NCBI RefSeq assembly: GCF_050948215.1
Contig: NC_135149.1
Location: 11,451,001-11,515,000 of the forward strand
Direction of reading: 5' to 3'
DNA from: Halictus rubicundus
Taxonomy: Eukaryota > Arthropoda > Insecta > Hymenoptera > Halictidae
Length of the DNA stretch: 64,000 bases
Program-made: the position numbers and the translations under genes
The notes under the pieces: generated by a model
What the model was told of the DNA's origin: nothing
What the model saw: only the letters and a program-made list of their open reading frames with translations
Database searches by the model: none
Shown: piece after piece, positions 35,041 through 48,127 of the stretch
Layout: each line of letters opens with the position of its first letter
How positions within the stretch are numbered: position 1 is the stretch's first letter

Positions 35041-35562
35041 TTAAATACCATAAAATATATTTCCCGGGTCCCGTTGAATTGCCACAGCGATAATGAAACG
35101 CATTCCGCGACTCCCGTTTCCGTTCAATTAAACTTTTTCGCTGAACCCACCGCTTGTTTCCATAGAACAACAGCATCCGCCCTATTATGATACGGAAGCG
35201 TCTCGTTTCGCTTGAAGAATAAATACAGGGATCCCTCCAACAATAGCCTACATCCGGTCCCAGACAGCTTCCAGTTATTATGCGAAATTTAATTTTTTAA
35301 CTATCCGCAAGCCGGCGCCGGAACGTTAACGCGGCATAGTATTCTTTCAGCTCTGGTTTTCCGCATAATTCCACGGTATTAACCGACCGTGGCGTCGCAG
35401 CGTTCGGAGATAAATAGGATAAACGCGCGGTAAGTCGGTCGTTATCGTGCCGCGAATATTATAAAGTTCGCACACGTGCGAGAACAGCGACCGCGTTCGG
35501 AAATCAGGAAACAACGTCGATGCGAAACCACCCCCGTCCGAGGCGCTTTGGAATTCCTTTTT

Positions 35563-35598
35563 TCTCTCTCTCTCTCTCTTTCTCTCTCTCTGTCTCTC
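35563..35598. repeat. (CT)n microsatellite
   Basis: Near-perfect CT run with two interruptions. Confidence 0.9.
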
Positions 35599-36790
35599 GT
35601 CGAGGATAACGTCACGTTTATGCCATGAATTGCGCATGATATTTTTAACGTTATCATTCGCGTGTAACGCTCGCGGAGCGATAGGAACCGCTTAAACGGT
35701 CGCGCGAGAGGAATTTTCATTGCTTCTTTGAAAATGACGGGACCGCTACGCTGGAGCCGATGCTGACGGAAAATTCGTCGCTTTTCCAAATGTTTGACAG
35801 AGATTTTACCGGGTAATTTTCCACCTCGAACGAAATTCCCACTAGAATATATTCGAGAGCGCTTAATTGCATCGTCTGACCGATGGCGTACCTATTCTAC
35901 TTGCTCGGTTAGATTATTGGGTTCAGAAATTAATTCGTGGCCCTTTCTTCGCGTTCGTTTGTAAATAATTGGAGTGGACTATGAGGCAAATTAACTAACT
36001 TATTGGTAGAAGCTGTTTTCATTTTATTTTTTTTTTAAATATTCATATTGATCGTTTTCTAATTATTAGGTGGAGTAACACAATGTTAAGCAAATACTGG
36101 AGGAAATTTGGCGCAATTCAAAATGTTTGACAGGGATTTTAATCGGGTAGTCGAACCAATGCTGCACATATTCTACTTGCACGATTAAATTATTAGCTGT
36201 AGGAATAATTTTGTAGCTGTTCCGTCGTAAATTTGTAAATGCCTTGTCGAGTATAAATGAAACAGCATTGCAAAAAATTAATAAATTAACTGCAAGAGCC
36301 ACGGAATTAACGGCCAACGAAATATGCAATTGATATTTCGATTTTGTATGCTGTTTAATAGTACTTGCAATGAGTCGATTGATCTTCATGAACCGATGGC
36401 CCCTAAAAGTTTGTAAAATACGGGAGGGAGATAATAGCAGCAAATACGAGGGACGTATCTACGAAATAATATATGAAAATGTAGTTTGCATAAATAGCCG
36501 CAGCTCGGTGATAAAGTAATGTCGCTCACGCAGAAATGTGACTGCGGTCTCCCATGACAAATCGTAATAGTGGACGCGTCGAACCTATAAATTTTGAATT
36601 CCAATAATCGAGTCGACGAGCAACGATTATTTGAGCGCGAGGAGCGTCGTATCGAGAAATTCGAAAAAAATTGAGTTAGTTACACAACGGTTGTGGGGAT
36701 CGATGCGAGGGTAATTTCCGGTCGATGTTATCGTTGCAACTCTGCCTTATTACCGACGAATTACAGCCATTTTTATTAGTGGTGAAATAA

Positions 36791-36808
36791 CCCCCCCCCC
36801 CTCCCCCC
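36791..36808. repeat. Poly-C run
   Basis: Eleven Cs, one T, six Cs. Confidence 0.9.
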
Positions 36809-39480
36809 GAATCAGATGACACAAATTTAATGCGTTTTAAACGAGCGCTCGACTGGCACGGTATTTTGTTCGCAGGCCATTTCCGGTGAAAATTTTAGAT
36901 ACCGTTTTACCGCTCTGCGGTACTACCGCTCGACGTATCTCGTTAAATTTTCTCCGGCCTGTTCGTTTGCTTTTTTTTTTGTTTTTTTGCAATCAGAGGG
37001 TTCAGTTCTGAAAAATACTCTCATTGGTTCATTTAAATTGATAAATAAAATCTGCCTCACCGTTCGATTGACAGATTAAATGTGTACGCGAATTTCGGCA
37101 GGAATAAACATGAAAATTCGATTCGAAAAAAGCGACGATAGTGCCATTTTATTGTGCCTGGCCAGTCGGGACTAGCTGTTCTGAAAGTATATTTTAGACT
37201 GTGTGAAAGATGATATCGAAGTTAGCTAGATTATATTGATAAACATGGGGAAACATTTTAAGCTACACCAGTCCTCTCTCTACTTAAAATAAATTCACAG
37301 TCTGATGAACATTTTCCACGGGTCTCGTATTTCATTTTTCACTTTTAATTCTTCTTCCCCGTCGGAAAACCTCTCGCCACACTTTTGCATATTTTTCTAC
37401 CTTCCGCGATGAAATAAAAATTCATATCTTAATTGTTGGAATTATTATCGTTACTGCTTTATCTGTCGCTGAAACCGTTGAAGTACACGTGCTACGTGTT
37501 ATACAGACCTCGGGGTGTAGATTCTCCCATTTGTTTCCATTACACACTGTAAAACTTTTGATATTCTTAAAGCTGTAAGAAACAGATTCTTAAAAATATA
37601 ATATTACGCACTGTCTACCGGTGCGTAAAAATTACAAAAATATTCAAGAAGCATAATGGAGCCTTAGAACATTTTTTAATGCCTTTAAAAATTTTTTTCG
37701 TGACGCCCGAGGAAGGTTAAACCCTTTCTCAAAAGTAGTATCTGATATTCTCACTTCATATCTCGTGGATAAACAAATGTATTCACTTTACTACACACAA
37801 TAGTTTTTTTTAAAAAGAGACACACGTATTCTATGATAGTAATAGGATTGAAGAACAATATCATTCAAATTGCAAAGAAGAACATCGTATAAAATAAAAA
37901 TGTTAGTTTCAAGAGGAAAAAGCCAAATGAAAAGTTCGTTGCTCCTTTTAATAAATTAAAAACAATTCATCTGAATCAATATTTTTTTATTAGATCACAC
38001 TAAATTGGGGGATGGTCAGACGGATTGCAAGACATGGGTAGGCAATATTTTCTGGCCGGCTTTGATATAAAGTACCATTAAGTGAAAAAAGGTGCGGCGG
38101 AGATGGGGAACGGGCAGTGGGCTTAACGAAACGGATCCGCGAAAGGGAGAAATCATTTTTCCAGAGACGGCGAAAAGCCTCGGGTTCTGAAGTGAAGTTC
38201 GAATGAGATTCGAGTGCTCGCGAGTCGAAGGGTATGCGACACTTGTAGAAAAAGAGAAAGGAAAGCTCGCGGGCGCGCGAGACAGAGAGAACGGGGAAAA
38301 AGAGTCGTGGAATAAGAAACGAATGCAAAGTACCAGCGAGACGAGAGTCGTATCCAAAGATTTACCGTGCTGAGTAGTCCCTCCAGCAGCTCTGCTCGCT
38401 GTCCGTTTGTCTGTTTGTCCGAGCCTTCTTGACGATCCCCCGCGTCCCTCCTGGTTTGAACCCGGGAGCCCGTACATTTATGTTATGCAAATGCGATTCA
38501 CCGGCCGGGAAAGGAATATAAGAGGAGGAATAGTGACACTGGGTACGCCGGAGGTTCGCACGAACTCCGGGAAATAAAATTCATGAGCGATAGTTTGACT
38601 TATTCCGTGATTTTTGAACGTTATATTTCCTTGAAGAGATTCCCCTCGTCCCTCTCTCTCTCGGTCTCTCTCACGGAGAGAGGCGAACTACTCTCTTTTC
38701 CGGCTGCCGTGTCGTCTCTTCCGTCGAGTTGCCCTAAGAGAGGGCTCCTCCGGATTCAAATGGCACGTGGCGTACTCCTAGCAGAGTTATTTATTAGCGG
38801 CTTTGCCTCCTCGACTGTGAATTAGCGTGCCTGGATCGATAGACACTCTGTTCGATGGTACCGAAAACGTTGATCACTAGGCTGCGGATCTTTATAAAAG
38901 ATTCTTTCTTTCTTTGATAATTTTAATGAGTTCAAAATAATATATTACTGTCCTTAGATTTTCTTAATTTTTGAGCTATTTGAAATTGCACCAGGTCACC
39001 CTTGTAATAAATTAATTAAATCTACAGTCTATCCATTCACGAATTTTTTCGAGGAACTTCGGAAGTGGTTTTGGCTAGTTTGATATCTTGGTAATATTTT
39101 AGGTCATTCGGGTAGTGAATGAGAATATTCTGTAGTAATCGTGGCTCTGCAATTTGTTGGTATTTTGTGTTCTTAAGGAGTAAATTCTGTTTCAAGTAGA
39201 ACAGGTCGACAGTGGTCAGACATGTCATTTATTCCAAGACATTCATTCAAAAATTAAGCTTTAGGAACAATAATTTAGGCATTAAATCATATATTAAAAT
39301 TGTAATATAATTGTATGTGCTTCCATTTCTAATTTTTAAATATACATTTTTGTCAGTGGCGTTCTCGTCCACTTAGATTAATAAAAAGTTCCGATAAAAA
39401 GAGAGTATTATCTCCTCTCCAACATCCACAAGTAATCCTGAAAAACCACTTACTGTCCAAGGATTGACAGCCCCTCGCAA

Positions 39481-39570
39481 AATATTAAGGGTATCTTCTT
39501 TACCTCGTGTATAATATAAAAAGTATCTTCTTTACCTCGTGTATAATATTAAAAGTATCTTATTTCCTTT
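39481..39570. repeat. 32-bp minisatellite, about 2.7 copies
   Basis: Units start at 39481, 39513 and 39545. The core is GTATCTTCTTTACCTCGTGT. The third copy decays after GTATCTTATTTCC. Confidence 0.9.
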
Positions 39571-40723
39571 CAAAGAAAGTATTTGTAGTTGCCCAGACCG
39601 TCCCCATGAATACCAAAGCTTCCCTTTTAATTTAATAAAGCCAGGCTCTCAAAGAAAGCGTTCAACCCATAGCAAAATATTTATTTACATGATCCAGAAC
39701 CTGGAAAATGATAGAAGTATGCAACCAAGTACATCAGCGAAGGGTACAGTAGTTCTCCGGAGTGTAACGGATAGATGAAAGAGGATTTGGCCGAGCGAGT
39801 GCTGTGTTCCCGTAACAAGTTTCTTCCCGAAAGTGCAATGATGCATATGCAAGATGCAGCTGCACTCTTTCCCGGCGCAGCAAAGCATCTTTTATGCAAG
39901 AAATGCTCAAAGAAGTGTTAGAGTATTATCCGACGAGAAGTCAGCTATTAAATTCAAATTTTCCGGGTCCTCCCCCCCCCCTACCCGCCGTGGGTGGCAG
40001 TTTCTTAAACCATCCCACGGTGGAAGTACTTTTAAACCCTCGAAGTTTGTCTAAACTTTCTTGGGGAGGGGCGAGGATGGAGGGAGGGGGTAACTTTTCC
40101 CTCGAATAATATGTCAGGAAAGGGAAAAGATCTCTCCGACTATCACCTCATACATATTTATAAGTGGTTATTTTGTTTTTAATTAGTTAATCGCGAACGG
40201 GTAGACCCTCATAAATTTTCATTCCCGGCCGGTGGATGATAGACTGCTACTGCTCCCTCCTTTATCCGGGTCGCCCGAGCGCGTTTTCAAGCGGATCCCG
40301 CCGGCCGGAGGTCAAAGATCACGATCAACACCCGTGACGTAAGCAGCCGGCAGGCAGGTTTGCTTCTGACAGGTATGGAAATACAGGCGATGGCCTGCAA
40401 ATTGCTTCTTCCACTTTAAACCCAGCCGTTTTCCACTTGACGCTGGTGACGCACGCGAGTCTGCTGTGTGCGGTTACCGAACACCGCCGACCGCCTTCGA
40501 GGCCCTTCGATTCCCGATCACTCGAGAAAAACTCGTTAGTTTGTTGCTGCCATCCGATGCACTAACTTTTACATGATTTTTCAATATTCCAGTCCGCCTG
40601 GAACCTCCTCCTTTCACCGGAGTTGATTAAAGAATCTGTAACAGAGTTTAACGTCCACTTCGCTCACGATGAAACAAAGTCAAAGTCGTTCTGGTACTCG
40701 CAGTTTTGTGGACGATGGTGTAG
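39571..40723. other. Non-coding stretch, nothing recognisable
   Basis: GC-rich in places, with a C-run at 39972-39981. No exon or mobile element supported. Confidence 0.45.
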
Positions 40724-41010
40724 GGCTGACTACCGTTGGACATTTCTACTTGAAGACACATCTGTCGACATTTCATCAATCGTAATCTTGTGAGGGCTAC
40801 GTTAGTCATTTGAATACGATCAAACCCTGGGAGATCTACGAATGAGGGCTATGTCTGACTATCGGTGGATATTTCTACTTAAAACCAAATCTATCAGTAT
40901 TTCTTCAATTATAGTCTTGCGAGGATTACATTACAGCTCCAAAGGCTGTCCAGTTTACGAGTGTGTGCCATCCACTGTGTCTGACCACTGTCGACAATTT
41001 CTACTTGAAA
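40724..41010. repeat. Tandem array, units of about 127 bp carrying the TCTGAC/CTACTT motif
   Basis: The motif GCTGACTACCGTTGGACATT TCTACTTG recurs at 40724, 40852 and 40978 (spacings 128 and 126). TGAGGGCTAC/GCGAGGATTAC and CTGTCGACATTTCATCAAT/ATCAGTATTTCTTCAATTAT are also shared between units. Confidence 0.8.
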
Positions 41011-43609
41011 CTAAAGTATTCATATTATTCAACTCCAAACGCAGTCAGTTTACAATTTAGATTACTTTCTCATGCCTTCTGCAAAAAGACCTAAAATTTA
41101 CTTCCAATTTCTCGGCCGTAAAAATTCCAAAAAATTCCTACACCGTCGAATTCATGAGGGAAACGAATCCCCATGGAATTCAAGCAATTCCAACTCTCGA
41201 TACCGTTGTGCAAGGGGTTGGCAATTCATCTCAGCCCGTGAGTGTATCTTCGTCACCGGACAGATCGCAGCCATAGCTTATCTCTTACACCCACTGTGGA
41301 ACAATAACTCGCCCGACGAGTTAGAAATCAACGATTGCTCTGCCAGTTTGGTCCGTCTGGTAGCTGGCATAGTTGGCCCTTGGGCTTGGAAACGGATCGA
41401 GTAAAACAGCCATAGATTATCAATACGCTGTGGATTTTATACATTTGTAGGAATATTTTAAAGGAACTCCTACGCCTTAGGTGTGACGTATCGGGTGGAA
41501 TGATCTGACACCGATTTCGCTAAAGTCCTTTGTTCTCTCTTAACAACTCTATACTCGATACTTCGTCAACGCACTCGCTCGTGACTCTCGCTCTTCTGAC
41601 ACAACATCCCTCGCATTCGTTCCTTTTATCTGAGGCCCACTTTGATTCTTCCTTTCTCGCACTCTCATTCTCTCTCTATCAGTTTCACATCCATTCGGAA
41701 AACCTACGCTCTGCTCTTGGCGCCCCTAAAACACTTCACTCCTGTCACCGAGACCCAAATACTCTTTTTTCACACTTCGGGCCAGACAGACTTCTTTTCA
41801 CACAGGACCCAAAAACGTTGGCGCCACGATGTCGCGTCCACAGTTATTCTAAACAATCACTCTAACACAGCATCACATTCATAACCCTACACATTTAAGG
41901 GAAAAATGAGCAGGTAAAACATAATTTAATATCACTGGTGCCATCGTTTACAACTTATTCCAATTATTAAGTGAAAAAATCAGTTTTTATGCAACCTCCC
42001 TTTACAGCCAACGCGGAACAATAATTCGTCGACGAATTAAAAATCAACAATTTCTCTGTCAGTTTGATCCGTCTGGAACCTGGCATGGTTCGTCTTCGGA
42101 TTAGGGACCGGATCGACAAGAACCGATCGCAGACTCGCCCGATACCGTGTCCCAGACCCGGCGAACGTGTTAGCAGCTTCTTGTCCCGGCGAAATCGGAT
42201 AATCCCGGTTGAATTCGTTACGCTCGGGCCTCTCTTTCCGCGCCGCGTGCCGCCCCGAGAGGTGATTTGCATAAATTTTCCGAGGGTGGAAATGAAATTG
42301 CTCGTGAGGCGTCGGCGAACCCTTTCCGCCCTATTTGAAGCGTGCACTCGCAATCAGGACGAGCGAGATCTACGCGCGCCGTCGCGATGCCGACGTTTAC
42401 ACTAGCTTACCATCCCGGACGCCCGCCATTTCCCAGGTGCGACTGCGAAATTTGAATTCGACGCGCGACTCTTCCGCGAGAAGAATACGGGCAACATCGT
42501 TCGCGATGGTGGAATTTTATCGGATTCTGCTTGCGGTTGCTACCTTAGACGTTATTCACAAATATCCGGGCAGACAGCAAGCTGAGGTGGATCGATCATT
42601 TGTCCAAATCATTCTTGATATTTTAACGGTTTTGTTGCGCCCTTCCGCGTAGGGCGAAGGTCTGGAATAACAATTTGTTAAAGGAGTAGTGTATAGGCAC
42701 ATTATTTCCAGGCACACGAATATGTGCGAGCACGTTAACTAAGGCCACACTATCGTGTTCAAATCATTTTTAAAGGCACACTAGTTGGGACAAATGCACT
42801 TCTTTATATTTCAATTTCGTTACTGTGAAATACAAATATTTTGAACTTAAAAGAAATATTCTGATAAAAAGAAAGCGAGAATCAAGAAGAATTTTGGGAG
42901 ATATCAAACTGAAATCGAGTAATTCATTAATTAGTCCATGAATTAACAACTTAGCTTTGGGGCACAGTAATTGGGACAGGTACCTTAGTTAACCAGCAGC
43001 GTTTCCCCGCAAAAACACATTTTTTTTTTATTGCGAAAAGGCATTTTCAAGAGCGTTCAATTTCACCGCGGTCTGAAGGTAAATACGGCTCATCAATTTC
43101 TATGAAGCCGGTCCCGTACTTTTATAATCATGCTCATCGCGTGTCGCCTTTGGAAACGATACACCTCCGTCTCTTCTTCACCGAAATAATATTTTCCTTT
43201 GCTCGCGTAGTCTGTCTCCTTTTCCCCGTTGGCATAACAGAACACCGGGGACACCGGGTCTCGTTCGCTTTCCCATGGTTCGGCACCGGAGCTGAACGAA
43301 CCGGTAATGAACAACCGGTAATTACGTATCGTAATTGACCGAAGTGACCGAAGAACGTCGATTAATTCGCCGCTCGCGTCTAGCACGATGTTAAACAAGG
43401 GTGCCTCGGGGCTAACGAGTTGTCCAGGGACACGTCCGGAGATTGTACGGCCCTGTGATTTCCTTTGAACAAATACACTTGAACGCTGCACTATCAGGTT
43501 CTAGAAGTGCCGAATTATCAGCTTCGGTATTTGTATAAAACTTAACAGACCTTCTCGCCTTTAATTTGATTTCCATTTCGGTGTGTTTATTCTACAGTTG
43601 CCATTTGAA
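41011..43609. other. Non-coding stretch
   Basis: A pyrimidine-rich block (41482-41869) starts TGTGACG and ends AACACA, with an internal GTTGGCGCCACG. It was considered as a solo LTR but lacks a target duplication. The rest shows only short overlapping frames. Confidence 0.4.
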
Positions 43610-43653
43610 TCACTTGAAAGCAATGTTCCTCAAGCTTTACGGAAATATTGAAG

Positions 43654-43850
43654 CTGATGATTTGATAACAGCTCGATAAAATTTTTCCATAAAAGCAGTG
43701 AAACTATAAACAGAATATTTTGGATGGCCTCTGTTGTTTTGGAAGTGTGCTGTTAAAATCAGTGTTCTTTAAGATGATTCGGTAATAACTTCACAAATCT
43801 TTTTCTAAAAGCAGGAAAAGTGTCCGCTTAGTGAACCGCTGTTGTTCTTT
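43654..43850. repeat. Decayed tandem duplication (118-bp period)
   Basis: GATGATTTGATAACAGCTCG..TTTTTCCATAAAAGCAG at 43654 is echoed by GATGATTCGGTAATAACTTC..TTTTTCTAAAAGCAG at 43772. Confidence 0.6.
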
Positions 43851-44699
43851 CTTTAGAAGAGGATCAAGTCTCCAAAGGAAATCGTGGACCTGTTCAAGTC
43901 GTTTCTCTTTAGGCAAAGAGGGAGTAACCGGAGGAAATCGCGAATGGTTTATCTGAATTGCTCGGTGTCGTAAAAAGCGTGCTATCAGTTTCGCATGCAC
44001 GGTTTCCACGGTCCCTCTGTTTGATTTACATTTGACAATGGTTCTCTATCAGCCGGACGGCCGGGTACACTAGCTGTAGACGAAATAATCGTGCGCGAGA
44101 GGGACAACGAAACCCTTTTTGAACCGAGTAATCCACGGGCCGGCAATTACTGGCGACAAATCCGTCCGGACGAGTATTAAATCACAATACCACGAGATAT
44201 TTCGCGGATGGATTAGTAACGAGTATGCACGGGCTATACGGCGAAACGGGCCCCGGCAAACGACGGAAAAACGTGCGCGGAAAATGGATTACGTCTTGCC
44301 GGAAATTAAGTTTTCGCCGACGACGCACCGTCTCATCGCCCCGCGCCGTATAATGAAACCCGCTCGAGATAATCTGCGGCCCCGTTGAAACGATTAACAG
44401 AACATATGCTGGTTCGTTCTTACGCTCGTTGCTAGCGGTCGTAGCGCGTATTTAAGTCGGCTAAAATGGCAGGTGAAATTTTCGTGGACCCTCTCGCGAA
44501 TTAATCAACATCGGTGCGAAATTATTTCGAAAATGGTAATCTTTCTCTGCCGACTTCTGTGGAGTCGATTGAGAGACGGTAGATCGACATTATTTTTGAA
44601 CGATTTACTTTGGAGCCTTTGCTCTGATAAGTTCAATATATAAAGCTTGAACACTGTAAATTAGGTTAAAATGAATATTAGAACCGTAGGTACGAAATT

Positions 44700-45775
44700 G
44701 TTGCAGCTGTAAATGTCTATGAGAGAATTCGGATTGAAATTAGTTATAGAAGATGTTGAATTGGAATTTTTTCTTTACGAACGTCTGAATTTGAAGCTTG
44801 AAGAGCCCAGATTAAGACGGGATGGCTAGTAATTAGTAAGAATGGTGAGGATGTAATTAAAATCTTGATTAAAGGCAATGGGATGTGGGGGGTAAGTTTT
44901 ATGATTCAGGATTAGGGCGGTTTTTTTTTATCGTACAATGTAGAGCTTCCTCTTCAGAAAATTTGGTATTTGAGGCTCGGAGAATGTAGATTCAGCCAAG
45001 CTAATGAACAATTGAAGGGAACAGTGAAAAAGTACTTAAATGTAACTCTATCGAAATTAATGGATCCAAAGGGCTGAGCTTGAAAGGTTACAATAGAGGT
45101 TATTTTTTCTCTGTTATTCGCAAAGCTCTTTTTCCAAGGAAGTCAGTATTTGTAGCACAATGAATGTAGAATAGGCTGAGATAAGTTACAATTAACGTGA
45201 AGAACGAGAAACTATTGGAAATCACTTTCGAAGTCAATGGATCCAAAGGGCTGAGCTTGAAGGGTTACAATGGAGACTATTTTTCTCTGTTATTCGTAGA
45301 GCATTCTCCCCAAAGAACTCAGTATTTGACGTACAAAGGATGTAGAATAAACCGCGAGAAGTTATCATTAAAATGAATAACGAGAGACTATTTAAAATCG
45401 CTTCTAAAGTCGATGGAATCAAAGGGATGAGTTAGATAGATCGCAATCGAGACTGTGCTCTCTCTTATAGAGTCCAGTATATGAGGTGCAGGGATTGTAG
45501 AATAAGCCAGGATAACTGACAATTAAGGTGAGCCACGAGAAACAATTGAAAATCGCTTTGAAAACCGTCAGGATCAAAGGGGTGAGTTCGACTGTTCGAT
45601 GTTTCTACTGTTGCGTTGTGCTCCATTCACGTGGAGCTTTATTCTCACGAATCTCAAAGTGTTTGAAGCTCGAGGACCACACAATAAACTATCTGATAGT
45701 TAACATAAGCAAGGAGAGACCATGTGAAATCGCGTTTACAGTCAATACGACCAAAGGCAAGGATTCGAAGACACG
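44700..45775. repeat. Tandem array, about six decayed units of about 177 bp
   Basis: The anchor AAAGG follows ATCC/ATCA/ATTA at 44871, 45068, 45245, 45421, 45576 and 45753 (spacings 197, 177, 176, 155, 177). Units two and three share GGATCCAAAGGGCTGAGCTT and TTTTCTCTGTTATTCG. All have a CAGTAT(T/A)TGA..GT(A/G)CA..GTAGA block and a GAGAAACTATTGAAAATCGC-like block. No coding potential is retained across units. Confidence 0.85.
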
Positions 45776-47342
45776 TGGACCGTTCCCATCGCACCTTCTT
45801 AAGCTCGGCGATTAAAGCTGAAAAGGGCGCAGAATTCACCGTGGTAATTCCCGTTTGAAAGGGCGAACGTGCCCCAAAAGAAACAGCACCTGCTCATTAC
45901 ACGGTGGTGATCTTCGCACAGTCTCCATTGAGGGATTCCGGTCGTGGAGGGGCCATTGCTTCAGCAAAGACGCGAGAACGTTATCCTTGCAGGGTCGTCG
46001 TCACCAGGAACCTCTTCTCTCGACACAGGGCGATTAGGTGTGCGGAGCTTTATCCGATTCTACGGGGGATCCCTTTTCAAAAACGCGGGCTCGCGTTTGA
46101 AACAGGTTCCTCTCCTTAAAGATTGTGCGGCGTCGAGGCGGGAGGCGGCCAATTATCAAACTCGAGAAAAACCAACGACGCAGCAATTACAACTTCAAAG
46201 ACGTTCGTCTTGTTGGGTTACGTATACACTCCGCTTTTGCCCTCTTTCAGACCTTCTTCTTTACATCAGCGTGCGCCCTCAGAGAATCAGACGCCCGCCG
46301 AGTATCCTCGTGGCCGTGTTCCCAACCAGGGGAGTGAGACAGATGGGAGGGAGGGGGCAGAGAGGATAGCAATTTTACAGGGGACAACCGCAGGAAGAAT
46401 GTGTACGGGGGTGTGGCGAACGAACACACAGTCTCGCAGCGTAATTAAAGCCTCGTAATTAAGCCGACACTGGTCGAAGAGAGGATAAAAAGGGTCGCCT
46501 AAAATGACCAGCTCCGCGAGTACATTTAATGTTGCTCTGGCCGACCGAGAAGGAAGAGACGACGAAGAGAGAAAGAGAAAGAGGAGAGAGCGCAATCAAC
46601 ATCTCCAGGGAAAGAAATTACTTTCCGTCGGTGAATTCACGGGGAGGCTCTCTCCGTTCCGCGGTCTCCGCTACGGAAATTCGAGGCTTTCTTATTTCAG
46701 CAGAAAGAGACCCTCTCGAAACATAGGATCCCCGCAGCACGGTGGTCGCTCTTGATCCTCCTGGTTTCTCTTCCACCTTTCTCTCTCTCTTCCTATTTTC
46801 CCTCCTCTCTTCCAGTCTCGAAAAGGTAGCTTTTAACCGGCCGCGGATAGAGAGGAGCGTATAGAGTACGCGAGAAAGGGAAACGAGGGCAAAGGCGGTG
46901 GTGCCGGTGATAAAGGGCCGTCGAAAGAATGTAATTTCGTGCGAGAACTCTGTTCGCGCGGCGGTTACGCGCGCGCCAGACGAACCAGAAACGGAGAAGT
47001 GGCTTCAACGTTCCCGGACCCGACACTGCCCCGAACTGCAACGCCAGTTTTCCAAAAGTAGATCCGCCGCAGTACCGGCTGGGAACCCCGGCAACCTCCC
47101 GGATCCACCGGGTGTCCTAATTAAAGGGCTCGAGCCGATAATCCTGCTCCTCGAGGAACCACAGCCATTTATTTCGTTTTGGACAATGGTTTTCTTCGGG
47201 AAAAAATGTTTACCTCGTCGACAGCTCTACCGTGATCTTCCGAATGCTGCACGGTAGGCGTGAGTAAACGATTTTTGATTCCAAAGTCAGTTTGCTCAAC
47301 GACATTTAACAATATTTGGTCATATTCGAGAACGAAAAATTT
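45776..47342. other. Non-coding GC-rich stretch
   Basis: Several frames overlap on both strands between 45.9 and 47.2 kb, with no recognisable domain or consistent splice structure. It could contain UTR exons of an unseen gene. Confidence 0.4.
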
Positions 47343-47460
47343 TAAGTAGAATTAGTTGACATTGGTCAGACGTAGTAGACCGAATTTATTCAATAGCCGA
47401 AGAATTAATATTTGACAATCGAAATTATTAAGTAGAACTAGTCGATATTGATCAGACGTA
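47343..47460. repeat. Two copies of the TCTGAC/CTACTT motif unit (85-bp spacing, minus orientation)
   Basis: TTAAGTAGAATTAGTTGACA TTGGTCAGACGTA at 47342 and TTAAGTAGAACTAGTCGATA TTGATCAGACGTA at 47428 are near-identical, with further similarity (TAGTAGACCG/TATAGTCCG) after each. Confidence 0.8.
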
Positions 47461-48081
47461 TAGTCCGCGCATAACTGGAAGTCCTTTCAACACAAAACGC
47501 CATGGTTAATGAATAAAAAATGTGCTCATTGATAAACAGAATGTTGAATGTCAAAAATTATGAATTCGCCGATTATTATGTTTAAGCTACTACCCAGGGT
47601 ATGATTGCAAAATAACGAGCGCGATTTGCTCGAATTGTTTTTGCGTCAAACCCAATGGATTGTAATCATTGTGCGATCAATGTTTTACGGGGCCGGCCTA
47701 ATTGGATTTCGATGATACATAATGATTGAAGGAGGGGAGGGAGCAGTTGAAGTGAAAATGTGGACCATGCTCGGAATTGAGACTTAACGGACTGAAAGAG
47801 GAAAATGGGAGGAGTTAAGGGAACAAAAGGGAGAGCGTAAGTTTTCGCAGGCCTCTCTTCCATCCTCTCTCTCTCTCTCTTTCTTTCTCTTTCGCTCTCT
47901 TTGTTTATCCTTCACTACGCACAGCCTACAGAAGCACCAGGATCGTACTGAACGCTGCAGCTTTTGCTCTACTAAGCATGAGAGCGCGTGTTTACCTCCT
48001 TTTAGCCTGAAGTGCCACGTTCCGAGAATGTGAAGTGCCTCCAACATTTTTTTCCTCTGGCCCTTTTCCTTTTTACTCTCG

Positions 48082-48127
<46 letters not shown>

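Larger units (their letters stand above)
35045..39480. other. Non-coding stretch with CT and C microsatellites
   Basis: Holds a CT tract (35563-35598) and a C-run (36791-36808). A possible decayed MITE lies at 37194-37302 (TAGACTGTGTGAAAG versus TTCACAGTCTG). One copy of the TCTGAC/CTACTT motif lies at 39193-39226. No exon supported. Long frames at 38.0-38.5 kb on the minus strand are compositional. Confidence 0.45.

Noticed and set aside
38730..38790. Similarity of GGCACGTGGCGTACTCCTAG to the 62.9-kb CACGTGGTGTGCTGCTAGCA segment
   Set aside because: The resemblance covers about 20 bases only and does not extend into the flanks.
41482..41869. Pyrimidine-rich block with TG...CA borders and an internal GTTGGCGCCACG, as a solo LTR
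   Set aside because: No flanking direct duplication of 4-6 bp and no second copy in the window; evidence too weak.
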